A DNA stretch of 64,000 bases from CAIKLP01 sp965279595 (GTDB taxonomy: Bacteria; Bacteroidota; Bacteroidia; Sphingobacteriales; Sphingobacteriaceae), in NCBI GenBank assembly GCA_965279595.1, contig OZ257246.1:1860001-1924000 (forward strand). Reading direction: 5' to 3'. Numbering within the stretch: position 1 is the stretch's first letter; each line of letters begins with the position of its first letter. The notes under the pieces were generated by a model. It saw nothing but the letters and a program-made list of their open reading frames with translations, did not search any database and had not been told where the DNA came from. Below are positions 20,267-28,871 of this stretch, piece after piece. The position numbers and the translations under genes were made by a program.

Positions 20267-21082
20267 CTATTCTAAAATAAAGGTAAATATGACTGATCCT
20301 GCCTGTATTTCTGGTCCGTTTGCAATAGCATTTAACTTACAACCCAATACTGCCTTTTCACATTTGTTCCAAAGGTTGACATTTGAAATAGTTGTTCCTC
20401 TACCTCCAGCTTTTGCTGTAACAATAGTACCATTTTTATCAACTGAAATATCAACCGTTATTTTACCTGCAGTTTGTCCGTCATCTTGTATTTTTGGTTT
20501 AGATATAAATGATCGGCCAGTTAAATTCAATGCAACTCCGCCACTACCATCACCAGCATTACCTGTATAAGAATTGCTTGTAGTACTACCATCTGGCTTC
20601 CCTTGGTTACCAGGTGTATTGCCATTTCCATCTCCTTCACCTGTACCTTTATTTTTCTTCCCTTTGAATAATGCCCTTGAATCAACCGTTGGGGTTACAA
20701 CTGCTGGAGTAGGATTTGTAGTAGTTGTAGTATTAGCTGATTTAGCTTTGCTACTGGTCATCTCAGGGGCATCTTCTAAATCTTGTGTGATCACTTCTTT
20801 GTCGTCAGTATTTGCAGATGTACTTGCAGAGTTCGGACGATTAGGATCTTCGATAGGTGTTTGTGAAATATTTTCTCCAATAGCTGGTTCTTCTGTGCTG
20901 GTAAAATCATTTCCCATGCCTTCATCTGAAGTTCCATAATTTATTACCACTCCACCAGTTTCAATTTCTTCAACAGGTATTTGCACATTGATAAAAAAGA
21001 AATAACAGGCACCAAATAAAAATGCATGCAATAATGCAGTACTAATAATTGCTTTACTTCTCTGTGATTCTTCTTTGACCAT
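20267..21082 (-). CDS. TonB-family energy transducer protein
   Basis: 271 residues. One N-terminal membrane anchor (KAIISTALLHAFLFGACYFFFIN) is followed by a low-complexity S/T/N/G-rich periplasmic linker (~55-185) and a C-terminal domain in which IKVDISVDKNGTIVTAKAGG-like strands resemble the TonB_C fold. It couples inner-membrane proton-motive force from ExbB/ExbD to outer-membrane receptors. It lies 20 nt from exbD and is in an operon with exbB. The linker is less Pro-rich than in classical TonB, so it might serve an ExbB/ExbD-like system specific to Bacteroidota. Confidence 0.8.
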   Translation of the reverse strand: MVKEESQRSKAIISTALLHAFLFGACYFFFINVQIPVEEIETGGVVINYGTSDEGMGNDFTSTEEPAIGENISQTPIEDPNRPNSASTSANTDDKEVITQDLEDAPEMTSSKAKSANTTTTTNPTPAVVTPTVDSRALFKGKKNKGTGEGDGNGNTPGNQGKPDGSTTSNSYTGNAGDGSGGVALNLTGRSFISKPKIQDDGQTAGKITVDISVDKNGTIVTAKAGGRGTTISNVNLWNKCEKAVLGCKLNAIANGPEIQAGSVIFTFILE

Positions 21083-21102
21083 TGATGAAATATACTTGGC
21101 GA

Positions 21103-21501
21103 TTATTTTTTTGGATCAGTTGCTAAAACCAATTTAACTTTTAACTTATTTGAAATATCCATTACGTTCACAATGTCTTGTATCTGCACGGTTTTGTCAA
21201 CATATAAGATAACAGTTAATTCATTTGAGTTGGCGATGTAATTTCTTAAAACTCCTTCAATTTCATTAGCAGAAACCAATTGTTTCTCCACATAATATTG
21301 TAGGTCTTTGGTAATTGATACACTGATTGTTTTCTTGGAAATAGATTGACCACTGGCAGCTTTCGGCAATAGTAGCTTAATCATATTCGGATTTACAACT
21401 GTGGAAGCAATCAAGAAAAACAGCATCAAGAAAAACATGATATCACTCATGGATGATGCACTCACTTCAGGTGTGATTTTATGTCGGCGACGTAGATTCA
21501 T
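21103..21501 (-). CDS. exbD: ExbD/TolR family biopolymer transport protein
   Basis: 132 residues. One N-terminal helix (MSDIMFFLMLFFLIASTVVN) carries the conserved Asp in SMSDIMF, used for proton flow, and the periplasmic ExbD domain follows with IQDIVNVMDISNKLKVKLVLA. The stop-start junction with exbB overlaps by one base (21501), so the genes are tightly coupled. TolR versus ExbD cannot be separated from the sequence alone; the adjacent TonB-like gene favours ExbD. Confidence 0.9.
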   Translation of the reverse strand: MNLRRRHKITPEVSASSMSDIMFFLMLFFLIASTVVNPNMIKLLLPKAASGQSISKKTISVSITKDLQYYVEKQLVSANEIEGVLRNYIANSNELTVILYVDKTVQIQDIVNVMDISNKLKVKLVLATDPKK

Positions 21502-22211
21502 TATTTACTAGGTTCTTCCAATAAGTCAATGAAATCAATTGATTCTGTTTCTAATTTTAGAATGATTTTATCAACCATTAAGTTCAATACATGGTGTCCG
21601 ATATAAGCTAAGATACCCACAATTAAACCAGCAGCTGAAGTAATCATTTTTTCATATAAACCACCTGCTATATTACCAATGCTGATATTATCTTGTAATG
21701 AAATATTATAGAAGATTTTAATTACACCTGAAATTGTTCCTACGAAACCTAACATTGGCGCAATACCAGCAATGATGCCTAATACACTGATGTTTCTTTC
21801 TAGTTTTGCAACTTCTAATTTACCTACGTTTTCAATGGCGCCTTCAATTTCTTTAATAGGTTTGCCAATTCTTAACAATCCTTTTTGAAGCATTCTACCA
21901 ATAGGAGTATTTGATTGTTTACACAAAGCTTGTGCATTCGATAAATTCCCTTGTTTAATTAATTCTCTAACTTGAACCATTAAATTCGATTCATCTTTAT
22001 TCGCTTTTCTTAAAGTGAAATACCTTTCAAAGAAAATATAAAAGCCCATGATGGATAAAACTGAAATGGGAATCATTACCCATCCACCTTTTAATATCAA
22101 GGCCAATAAATTTAATTTTTCAGGAACTGCTGCAGCTACTTGCGGAATTGCATTTACAGCTTGTGAAAGTGTATCTGCTCCAATATTTTCAGTAATCTGT
22201 AATAAGATCAT
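21501..22211 (-). CDS. exbB: MotA/TolQ/ExbB proton channel family protein
   Basis: 236 residues with three membrane helices: ~45-70 (GGWVMIPISVLSIMGFYIFF), ~145-170 (ISVLGIIAGIAPMLGFVGTI) and ~190-215. The motif IAPMLGFVGTISGVI is the ExbB/TolQ signature, and GLYEKMITSAAGLIVGILAYIGHHVL forms the last helix. It works with the adjacent ExbD and TonB to power outer-membrane transport. The ATG is 9 nt from the stop of the HU/SPOR gene. Confidence 0.94.
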   Translation of the reverse strand: MILLQITENIGADTLSQAVNAIPQVAAAVPEKLNLLALILKGGWVMIPISVLSIMGFYIFFERYFTLRKANKDESNLMVQVRELIKQGNLSNAQALCKQSNTPIGRMLQKGLLRIGKPIKEIEGAIENVGKLEVAKLERNISVLGIIAGIAPMLGFVGTISGVIKIFYNISLQDNISIGNIAGGLYEKMITSAAGLIVGILAYIGHHVLNLMVDKIILKLETESIDFIDLLEEPSK

Positions 22212-22220
22212 TTTAAAAAT

Positions 22221-23315
22221 TTAAAGTGTTAAAAGATAAAAGTTTGAATTTATTTGCTTTGCTTGTGCTAAATCTGCACTTGCATTTTCTTTGTTATAAT
22301 AATCACCAATAATTACACGGTATTTTTGTTTGTTAGCAACCGGCAATAGTTTAGCTTCAAAACCAGTGATGTTTAAATTGTTTAGCATACTCTCTGCTTC
22401 TTCATAAGTATTATAAACACCCGCAACTATTTGAAAATGTTGAACGCTGTTTTTTGCCTTTGGCTCAATAGCTATTTCTGCATTTTCATTTTTCACAGCT
22501 GCTATTGATTTAGTTTTTTCAATTTTCGCTGCTAAGCTTTTTTTATTCGATTGAATAACGGCATTCTTGTTTGAAACATTGTTGGCGCTTGCTTTTATTT
22601 CTACTTCAACAGGTTTTAAAGTAGGGTTAAATAAATTGCTCAATTCCTTCAAAGGCACAAATACACTTGATTCTAAACCCATAGTTTCAGGTGAATCAAT
22701 GATTGATGCACTGGCGTCAATGGTTTTATTTAAGTTTTTATTATTGCTTTGGATTAATACACCTACCAATGCAATGAGTAGGATAGAAGCAGCAATACCA
22801 ACATTTCTTAAAATTTTGTTTTTAGAAATACTGATGATGATTGGTTCTTCTTTTACCGAACTAGTATTATTTATTTGAGTGCTAGTGCTTGTTCTACTTT
22901 GTGCTCTTAATCCAACCGTACTTAAACCATATGATTCTAATAAATAATTTACCTTTTCATCTGGTTTGAATTGCAATAAGTCATTGCTTACTTCAAAGGT
23001 TCCTATTTCTTCTAAGCGCAGTGTTTTAAAGTATTGTATGGTTTTATTCCATTGTGCTACTTCTGTACGAATGAAGTTATTGGCATCCTCATAACTTAAC
23101 TTTTCGGCACCTGCAATATAATTGGCTAATAAGCCATCTTGGTGATTTAAATTCTGATTGAAAGCCAATGATTTGGAAGCTGCAACCAATGAATTTCCAT
23201 TGTTATGGATATAACTTGAGCGGTAATTGCTTACAATTCCACCAAATTCAGGCACTACAACACAATCAAAGTGAAGTAATAGTTCTGATATATAGACTGA
23301 TAGCTTTTTTTCCAT
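22221..23315 (-). CDS. HU-CCDC81 and SPOR domain protein
   Basis: 364 residues. The N-terminal ~130 residues (MEKKLSVYISELLLHFDCVVVPEFGGIVSN, then a second repeat ending EIGTFEVSNDLLQFKPDEKVNYLL) match the tandem bacterial HU-CCDC81 domains. A membrane helix lies at ~170-190 (VGIAASILLIALVGVLIQ). A disordered K/N/A-rich periplasmic region is followed by a C-terminal SPOR-type repeat (HFQIVAGVYNTYEEAESML...YRVIIGDYYNKENA), which binds denuded peptidoglycan. This layout is typical of Bacteroidota and implies a septal or envelope role. Confidence 0.88.
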   Translation of the reverse strand: MEKKLSVYISELLLHFDCVVVPEFGGIVSNYRSSYIHNNGNSLVAASKSLAFNQNLNHQDGLLANYIAGAEKLSYEDANNFIRTEVAQWNKTIQYFKTLRLEEIGTFEVSNDLLQFKPDEKVNYLLESYGLSTVGLRAQSRTSTSTQINNTSSVKEEPIIISISKNKILRNVGIAASILLIALVGVLIQSNNKNLNKTIDASASIIDSPETMGLESSVFVPLKELSNLFNPTLKPVEVEIKASANNVSNKNAVIQSNKKSLAAKIEKTKSIAAVKNENAEIAIEPKAKNSVQHFQIVAGVYNTYEEAESMLNNLNITGFEAKLLPVANKQKYRVIIGDYYNKENASADLAQAKQINSNFYLLTL

Positions 23316-23333
23316 AGCTCAAAGATACTAAAC

Positions 23334-24947
23334 TTAGAAATTAAAACCGACTCCAACCAATGCCTGGAACCCGTAACCATTATAATATTGGAATCGCTCT
23401 CTCTTATAACTTAAAATATTATTGAATTTAGTAAATACAGAAATGATTTTTGAATAACGATAATCTACTCCTAAACTTAAATCAATTCCCCCTTTTAAGG
23501 TGCTTACAACTTTTGTTGGATAGTTAGGTGCTTTCATACTTGAATAGGCAATTACATCTCCATTTAAATTGAATTTATCAGCAATGGCATAAGTGGCACC
23601 AGCTTTAATTTCATACAATGGTTTATGCCATGCCTCTGCTAAAGTATCAGTAGTATAGCTGTTGATTTTTAATTGACCAAACAACCTAACTTTATCATTA
23701 CTCTGATAAGTTAGAGCAGCCAATAAATGTATGGAACTAGAAGCATTGCCATCATAAATAATTCGATAGCTATGTACCACATCTGAATCAGCAACAAAAT
23801 AAGCCTCTTTTGCTGTTTGTAAAAAAGAGAAATTAAATTGATAAGCCGTTTTATTGCTAATGCTTCCTCTAACGCCTGCAAAAAGCTCCATCTTTTCATT
23901 GCTGTTTTCAATTAATTGATTAGCACCTAAGAAAGGATTTTCTGAATAAAAATCACGAAAGCTATTTTTTCTAACTTTTCCTGTAATACCAGCATAAGCA
24001 ATCAAATTTGCATCTTTCCAATCATAACTGGCTTTGATATTTGGGTAAGCATGAAACAATGATTTAGCTCCAAATTCTTGATAAGTATTTAAACCAATGG
24101 TTAATAAAATATCTCCTTGTTTTAAATTTACAGAAGGACTGAATTCAAACAAATTATTGCTGCTCGAAAGTGAGTCGCTATTTTTAGCAGCATCAAATGA
24201 TATAGATAATCCGTAAACATCATATAAAAAGCTAGCACCAAATATCAATCTACTTTCCGAAGCTTTGTAAGCATCACCTACATTGTAAGCATTAAATACT
24301 CCTTTGTAACTAAGTTTATTGCTTGAACCTGCATTATTGTAAATGGTAGATTGTAAATCAATATAATCAAATTGTTGACGCACTTTTCTTCTTCCAAATT
24401 CAAATAATTTATGATCATATCCGTAAAAGTAATTCACGTCTCTATCATAATTTAATGCCACACTAAAGGTATTCTTTGAATAAATTCTTTTTGCCCAAAC
24501 ACCTAATTTATTCTCACTAAAATCCATGTTTTTTACCGATCCTACTGCTGCTTGGTGATTGAGCTTTGCGCCAATTTGAAATTCTTTTGATCTTAAATTA
24601 CTTACATAAGCCTCTGCAAAACTACTTGCATAATTTCCACCACCAATTCTAATATAAGCTGGATATAATTTGCTGATACTTTCATTCTTCATTTTCTCAG
24701 CAACTATAGGAGTAGTTTTCAAAGTACTGTCAATTTTGAATGGTTTTACCTCGTATTGAAGTGGTTCAATTTTAAATGTTTCCGTTTTTATTTCCGGATT
24801 GGTATTGATCTTTAAAGCCTCTGCCAGTATAGGTTTGTATGCCCTTACCACATTTACTTGTTCCGAAAGATTCTTCTGACTAAAACCCTTAGTTGCAATT
24901 AAACACAACATCAAGAATCCGTAAGTTTTTATTTTATGTATGCTCAT
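23334..24947 (-). CDS. Outer membrane beta-barrel protein, TonB-receptor-like without plug
   Basis: 537 residues with a signal peptide (LMLCLIATKGFSQ). After a short conserved N-terminal region (VNVVRAYKPILAEALKINTNPEI) the protein is all amphipathic beta strands to a C-terminal aromatic FQALVGVGFNF, the classic barrel end. There is no plug domain, so it is not a functional TonB-dependent receptor by itself. The gene lies between the TPR gene and the HU/SPOR gene; this order (TPR-barrel-HU/SPOR-ExbB-ExbD-TonB-folC) recurs in the phylum as far as I know, and suggests an envelope-assembly module. Confidence 0.75.
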   Translation of the reverse strand: MSIHKIKTYGFLMLCLIATKGFSQKNLSEQVNVVRAYKPILAEALKINTNPEIKTETFKIEPLQYEVKPFKIDSTLKTTPIVAEKMKNESISKLYPAYIRIGGGNYASSFAEAYVSNLRSKEFQIGAKLNHQAAVGSVKNMDFSENKLGVWAKRIYSKNTFSVALNYDRDVNYFYGYDHKLFEFGRRKVRQQFDYIDLQSTIYNNAGSSNKLSYKGVFNAYNVGDAYKASESRLIFGASFLYDVYGLSISFDAAKNSDSLSSSNNLFEFSPSVNLKQGDILLTIGLNTYQEFGAKSLFHAYPNIKASYDWKDANLIAYAGITGKVRKNSFRDFYSENPFLGANQLIENSNEKMELFAGVRGSISNKTAYQFNFSFLQTAKEAYFVADSDVVHSYRIIYDGNASSSIHLLAALTYQSNDKVRLFGQLKINSYTTDTLAEAWHKPLYEIKAGATYAIADKFNLNGDVIAYSSMKAPNYPTKVVSTLKGGIDLSLGVDYRYSKIISVFTKFNNILSYKRERFQYYNGYGFQALVGVGFNF

Positions 24948-24960
24948 CTTCTCTTGCTGA

Positions 24961-27900
24961 TTATTGTTTTGGAATTGCGTATTCTTCTAATTTTTTCTTT
25001 GCTGTTGGAATAATTTCATCTTTGCCTTCATACTCATCAATGATTGATTGAAGGGTAGTCTTTGCTTGGAAATCATTTCCTAATTTTTGATAGGTATCAG
25101 CCAATAAGATAAAACCTTTGGCAACCCAGTATTCATAAGATGGAATTTGATTACTCAATTCAAAACATGCTTTTTGTGCGTCTAAATAATTGCCTTTATC
25201 AAATAATATCATGGCAGCATAATATTTAGCTTCAGCCCCTAAAATGGTTTTGGTATTTTTAATTACAATGGCAAATTCTTCTGATGCTTTATCAATATTT
25301 TTACTAGCGTAATTAATTTTGCCAATGAATAAATGTGCGGTATTCAAATCTTCAGTAGCCGATTTCTCATAAGCCAATACTTTGTTTGCATAAGTAAGGG
25401 TAGAAGCAGTATCATTCAACATCATACTTGATTTCATCACATTGGCAATGGCTTCAGCATAATTCTCTTTATACTCAGCTACCGTTTCTAATTGTGTATA
25501 ATATTTACTAGCTTTCTGATAGTCATTTTGGTTCATAGAAATTCTACCTGCCATCAATAAACTGCGTTCTATGTATTTCGATTTGTTATTATCAATTAAA
25601 TAAACAAAATCTTCCAAAGCTCTTTTTTCTTGTTTCGTTTTCAATAAACACTCCGCACGATTCACATGTGATTCTGTGCTGAAATAACCAGTAGGAAATT
25701 TATCTAAATAAGAATTGAAACCAACAATAGCATTATCACAATCGTTTCGTAAATAACGGCTATTGGCTGATTGATAAGAAATAGAATCTTGGGCTCCTGC
25801 ACTCACTGAAGCAAATGGTAATGTTTTGATATAGGATAAATATTCATCTGCATTTCCAGCATCTACATATATATTCTTAATAGCTAGTAATGCTTCTTTG
25901 GCTTCTTCGGTACCAGGGTAATCAATGATAATAGATTTATATGCTGCCAATGCTTGTGCATCTTTCTCATCGTTATAATAAATTAAACCTAAGCTTAATT
26001 TTGATTTGGCTACATATCTAGAGTTAGCATACAAGTTAATTAAATTATTAAAGTTGATGGCTGCATCTACCGTATTGTTCATGCTGAAATAACTATTGGC
26101 AATTTCATAATAAGCATCATCAGCATAAGTTGATTTTGGATAACCCGTTAATACTTGTTTCAGCGTAACAATTTTATCATTCTGTTTACTTTGTAAGCCC
26201 AATATCATTCCTTTCTGAAACAATGCATAGTCAGTACCTGCAGCCTTTTCATTACTAATTTTTTGATAAGAGAATAAGGCCTTATCATAATCCTTAATCA
26301 TGAAATAACCATCAGCCAATCTCAAGGTTGCATCATTTACTTTTCTTTTATCCGCATTAACTTGTTTGTCTTCTCCTTTTAAATACTTATCAAAATAGAA
26401 AACAGATGATTTAAAATCTTCCATTTTAAAATAAGTATAACCTAATTGGTAATTGACTGTATTGAACAAATCAATACCTGTAGCTGAACTGGATTGAGAG
26501 AACAATGAAAAATTCTTTAAGGCATTTTCATAATCGTTCAATTGATAATAACATTCAGCTCTCCAATATTGAGCCAAGGCCAATAATATTTTATCTGAAT
26601 TGATGCTTGATGAACGATTGAATAATTGAATGGCTTCTTTATATTCATTGTTATTCACCAACTCAATGGCTCTAAAATAAGTAACCTTTTGTAAGGCCAG
26701 ATTGGCAGATGGAGTCCTATCTTCAATATCATCTAAAATCTTAATGGCGTCTTTATAGTTTTTAGTAGATAGCAATGCATCACCTAAAAGAGATTTTGCT
26801 TCAGCGGTATTTTCTGATTTTTTATATTGCTTTAAATAATCTCTTAAAGTTTCAATAGCAGTTTGGTTAAATTGCAATTCGAAGGAAAGTTTGCCATAGT
26901 TAAAGAATGATTCTTCTTTTACTTTTTCATCCAATTTTAATTTACTTGCTTTCCAAAATGCATTTCTCGCCGATTGCTTATCATTCAACAATACAAAACT
27001 TTCTCCCATTAAATACAATCCATGTTGTGCATAAATACTGCTATGATCGGCAATGGGTTTAATGCTGTTGGTTGTTTCGAAGTATTTCTTTTGTTGAAAA
27101 TAACTATAACTCAATTCATAAACTTCTTGGTCTTTTAAGGAAGTTTTATTGGCTGCTAATTCATAATAATTACTAGCTACATCATACTTCTGAATTAAGA
27201 ATGCTGCAGATGCTGAAAGCAATAATATTTCTTTTTCGTTTTTTAATTTGCTCTGCTTAATTATTTCAGCTGTATAAGCCAACAATTCATTGTATTTTTT
27301 TAAATCATAATTGATCTTTACAATGTAATAAGGAATTATTTCTGCATAAACTTTGGAGTCTTTTAATTTGGCAAATCCAGCTAATGCTTCTTTGTATTTT
27401 TTTAATTCATAATTTACCAATGCTTCATAATATATAGCAGGGTAAGTGTATTTCGAATTGGTACTCTTTATTTTTTTGAAAAAAGTAGATGCTTGTTCAT
27501 ATTTTTCTTCTTCATAATTAGCATAACCATTTTTGAAATTAAATTCAGTACGTTGTGATTGTGAAAAATTACTAGCATCGGTTTTGGCATACCATTCAAG
27601 CGCTTCCTTGTATTTCAATTGGCGGTAATAAAAGTTCCCAATATCAAATGAGGCTAATTTAGAACAAGGGTTATCGGGGTAATTGATTACAAATTGCAAT
27701 AACAATTTTTCTGCATTGGCATTGAAAAGCTCCAATCCACACACAGCTGCATAATACTCTGCATTAATTTTTAATAAAGTAATTTCTTTATTTTCTTTCG
27801 CAATGCCGTGTACATCAATAGCATGCTCAACTTCTTCAAATAGTTTTTGAGCAGCTACATATTTTTGATTATCTAATAAATTTAATGCATCGGTGTATTT

Positions 27901-27996
27901 GCTATTCAATTCCAATTGTTTAGAATTGGTTTGAGCTAAGCAATTTGCTGTAAAAAGGATAAGAAGGAAAGAAATAAATTGATTTTTAACCGTCAT
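24961..27996 (-). CDS. Large TPR-repeat protein, secreted or periplasmic
   Basis: 1011 residues from the ATG at 27996 (MTVKNQFISFLLILFTANCLAQ, a good signal peptide). The frame is open to 28089, which would add 31 residues without family support, and the -7 box TAGATTTG at 28023-28030 lies inside that extension. The protein consists of about 20 tetratricopeptide-like helical pairs (YAxALxxFxK...) over its whole length, like YfgM/BamD/Outer-membrane tetratricopeptide scaffolds. It probably acts as a scaffold for the adjacent envelope proteins. It is the first gene of the cluster. Confidence 0.85.
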   Translation of the reverse strand: MTVKNQFISFLLILFTANCLAQTNSKQLELNSKYTDALNLLDNQKYVAAQKLFEEVEHAIDVHGIAKENKEITLLKINAEYYAAVCGLELFNANAEKLLLQFVINYPDNPCSKLASFDIGNFYYRQLKYKEALEWYAKTDASNFSQSQRTEFNFKNGYANYEEEKYEQASTFFKKIKSTNSKYTYPAIYYEALVNYELKKYKEALAGFAKLKDSKVYAEIIPYYIVKINYDLKKYNELLAYTAEIIKQSKLKNEKEILLLSASAAFLIQKYDVASNYYELAANKTSLKDQEVYELSYSYFQQKKYFETTNSIKPIADHSSIYAQHGLYLMGESFVLLNDKQSARNAFWKASKLKLDEKVKEESFFNYGKLSFELQFNQTAIETLRDYLKQYKKSENTAEAKSLLGDALLSTKNYKDAIKILDDIEDRTPSANLALQKVTYFRAIELVNNNEYKEAIQLFNRSSSINSDKILLALAQYWRAECYYQLNDYENALKNFSLFSQSSSATGIDLFNTVNYQLGYTYFKMEDFKSSVFYFDKYLKGEDKQVNADKRKVNDATLRLADGYFMIKDYDKALFSYQKISNEKAAGTDYALFQKGMILGLQSKQNDKIVTLKQVLTGYPKSTYADDAYYEIANSYFSMNNTVDAAINFNNLINLYANSRYVAKSKLSLGLIYYNDEKDAQALAAYKSIIIDYPGTEEAKEALLAIKNIYVDAGNADEYLSYIKTLPFASVSAGAQDSISYQSANSRYLRNDCDNAIVGFNSYLDKFPTGYFSTESHVNRAECLLKTKQEKRALEDFVYLIDNNKSKYIERSLLMAGRISMNQNDYQKASKYYTQLETVAEYKENYAEAIANVMKSSMMLNDTASTLTYANKVLAYEKSATEDLNTAHLFIGKINYASKNIDKASEEFAIVIKNTKTILGAEAKYYAAMILFDKGNYLDAQKACFELSNQIPSYEYWVAKGFILLADTYQKLGNDFQAKTTLQSIIDEYEGKDEIIPTAKKKLEEYAIPKQ

Positions 27997-28022
27997 AAGT
28001 GTAGATAAATAGCAATAAGTGT

Positions 28023-28030
28023 CAAATCTA
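28023..28030 (-). promoter_or_regulatory. Predicted -7 box TAGATTTG for the TPR-folC cluster
   Basis: Minus-strand TAGATTTG fits TAnnTTTG and lies 26 nt upstream of the chosen ATG at 27996. It supports that start over the longer frame. Confidence 0.55.
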
Positions 28031-28122
28031 TTCTTTTTAGTATAAAATATTCCACTAAAAAGTGCACGAGATTTCCACATTAATGGCATTAAACGCCATT
28101 CTTGCTAATTTATTTGATGAAA

Positions 28123-28788
28123 CTAAGGTTGGTTAATCCATTTACCATATTGGTAGAAGATTTGAAGATTGGCTGATCTAGAAATCAAACCAGGGTTGAT
28201 TCCCAATTCACCTTCCGGAATATTTGATTTTAAATCTTTATAATAATCAATCCAGGCTTGAAAATAATTTTGACTGTTAGGCTGTTTATAAGTCATTGCT
28301 TGCATTTCAAATACAGGAATTCCATTGTTTGCATTTTTAAACACATCATAAATTAATTCAGAACAGTATAATGAATCATTATTTAATAGGAAGCGATTAT
28401 CATAGGGAATTCCAACCATTTGAATAGCATTTTTACATGCTTTTTTATTTAGTTTTTGATAGCGTTGGTTCATTCGAGCTCCTAAAACTTTCGGTTGATT
28501 TTGGCTATCTAAACTTCTTGCTAAAAAATCTTTAAGAGGAGTGCTTCTTACTTTTGCGCCGATGGCTTCAATTACAAATAATTCTTTCTTTTTTTCTATT
28601 ACAATACCCACATGTGAAAAATCTTTGCCTTGAAAGCCTTCCGTTACGGCTTCAATGGCATCACATAAGGGTCCGCAATCTAAATCTTGAAACAATATAT
28701 CACCCGCTCTGAACTGATTTTGCTTGTTTTGAGCAAATGATAGGAGATTGAATACAAGGAAAATAAATAGCAATTGTGCTTTTTTCAT
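28123..28788 (-). CDS. YiiX/YebB-like NlpC/P60-superfamily cysteine hydrolase
   Basis: 221 residues from the ATG at 28788 (MKKAQLLFIF); a TTG at 28794 would add two residues but lies in the promoter. The signal peptide ends at LLSFAQ. The permuted papain-like motifs are present: His59 in DFSHVGIVI and Cys142-Glu143 in LYCSELIYDVF, with the family start QFRAGDILFQDLDCGPLCDAI. Such enzymes hydrolyse amide or ester bonds of peptidoglycan or lipid substrates. It is divergent from the TonB-dependent receptor and shares an 83-bp promoter region. Confidence 0.82.
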   Translation of the reverse strand: MKKAQLLFIFLVFNLLSFAQNKQNQFRAGDILFQDLDCGPLCDAIEAVTEGFQGKDFSHVGIVIEKKKELFVIEAIGAKVRSTPLKDFLARSLDSQNQPKVLGARMNQRYQKLNKKACKNAIQMVGIPYDNRFLLNNDSLYCSELIYDVFKNANNGIPVFEMQAMTYKQPNSQNYFQAWIDYYKDLKSNIPEGELGINPGLISRSANLQIFYQYGKWINQP

Positions 28789-28791
28789 GGT

Positions 28792-28799
28792 CAAATGTA
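28792..28799 (-). promoter_or_regulatory. Predicted -7 box TACATTTG immediately before the YiiX-like ATG
   Basis: TACATTTG ends only 3 nt from the ATG (28788), so transcription would start at or inside the start codon, implying a leaderless mRNA. Confidence 0.5.
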
Positions 28800-28856
28800 C
28801 CTATAATTCATAAAATGGCTAAAAAATAATATTTTAGTCAAGTCTAAAAATATTAT

Positions 28857-28864
28857 TACATTTG
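28857..28864 (+). promoter_or_regulatory. Predicted -7 box TACATTTG for the TonB-dependent receptor
   Basis: Plus-strand TACATTTG ends 7 nt before the ATG at 28872, again implying an mRNA with almost no leader. It is the same octamer as in the divergent promoter. Confidence 0.55.
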
Positions 28865-28871
28865 CCTAATT

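Noticed and set aside
20289..20939. Two ORFs antisense to the TonB-like gene
   Set aside because: Mirror of the S/T/G-rich linker codons; the sense frame has clear domain content.
27997..28089. Long N-terminal extension of the TPR protein
   Set aside because: It precedes a clear signal peptide and contains the promoter box; the ATG at 27996 is better.
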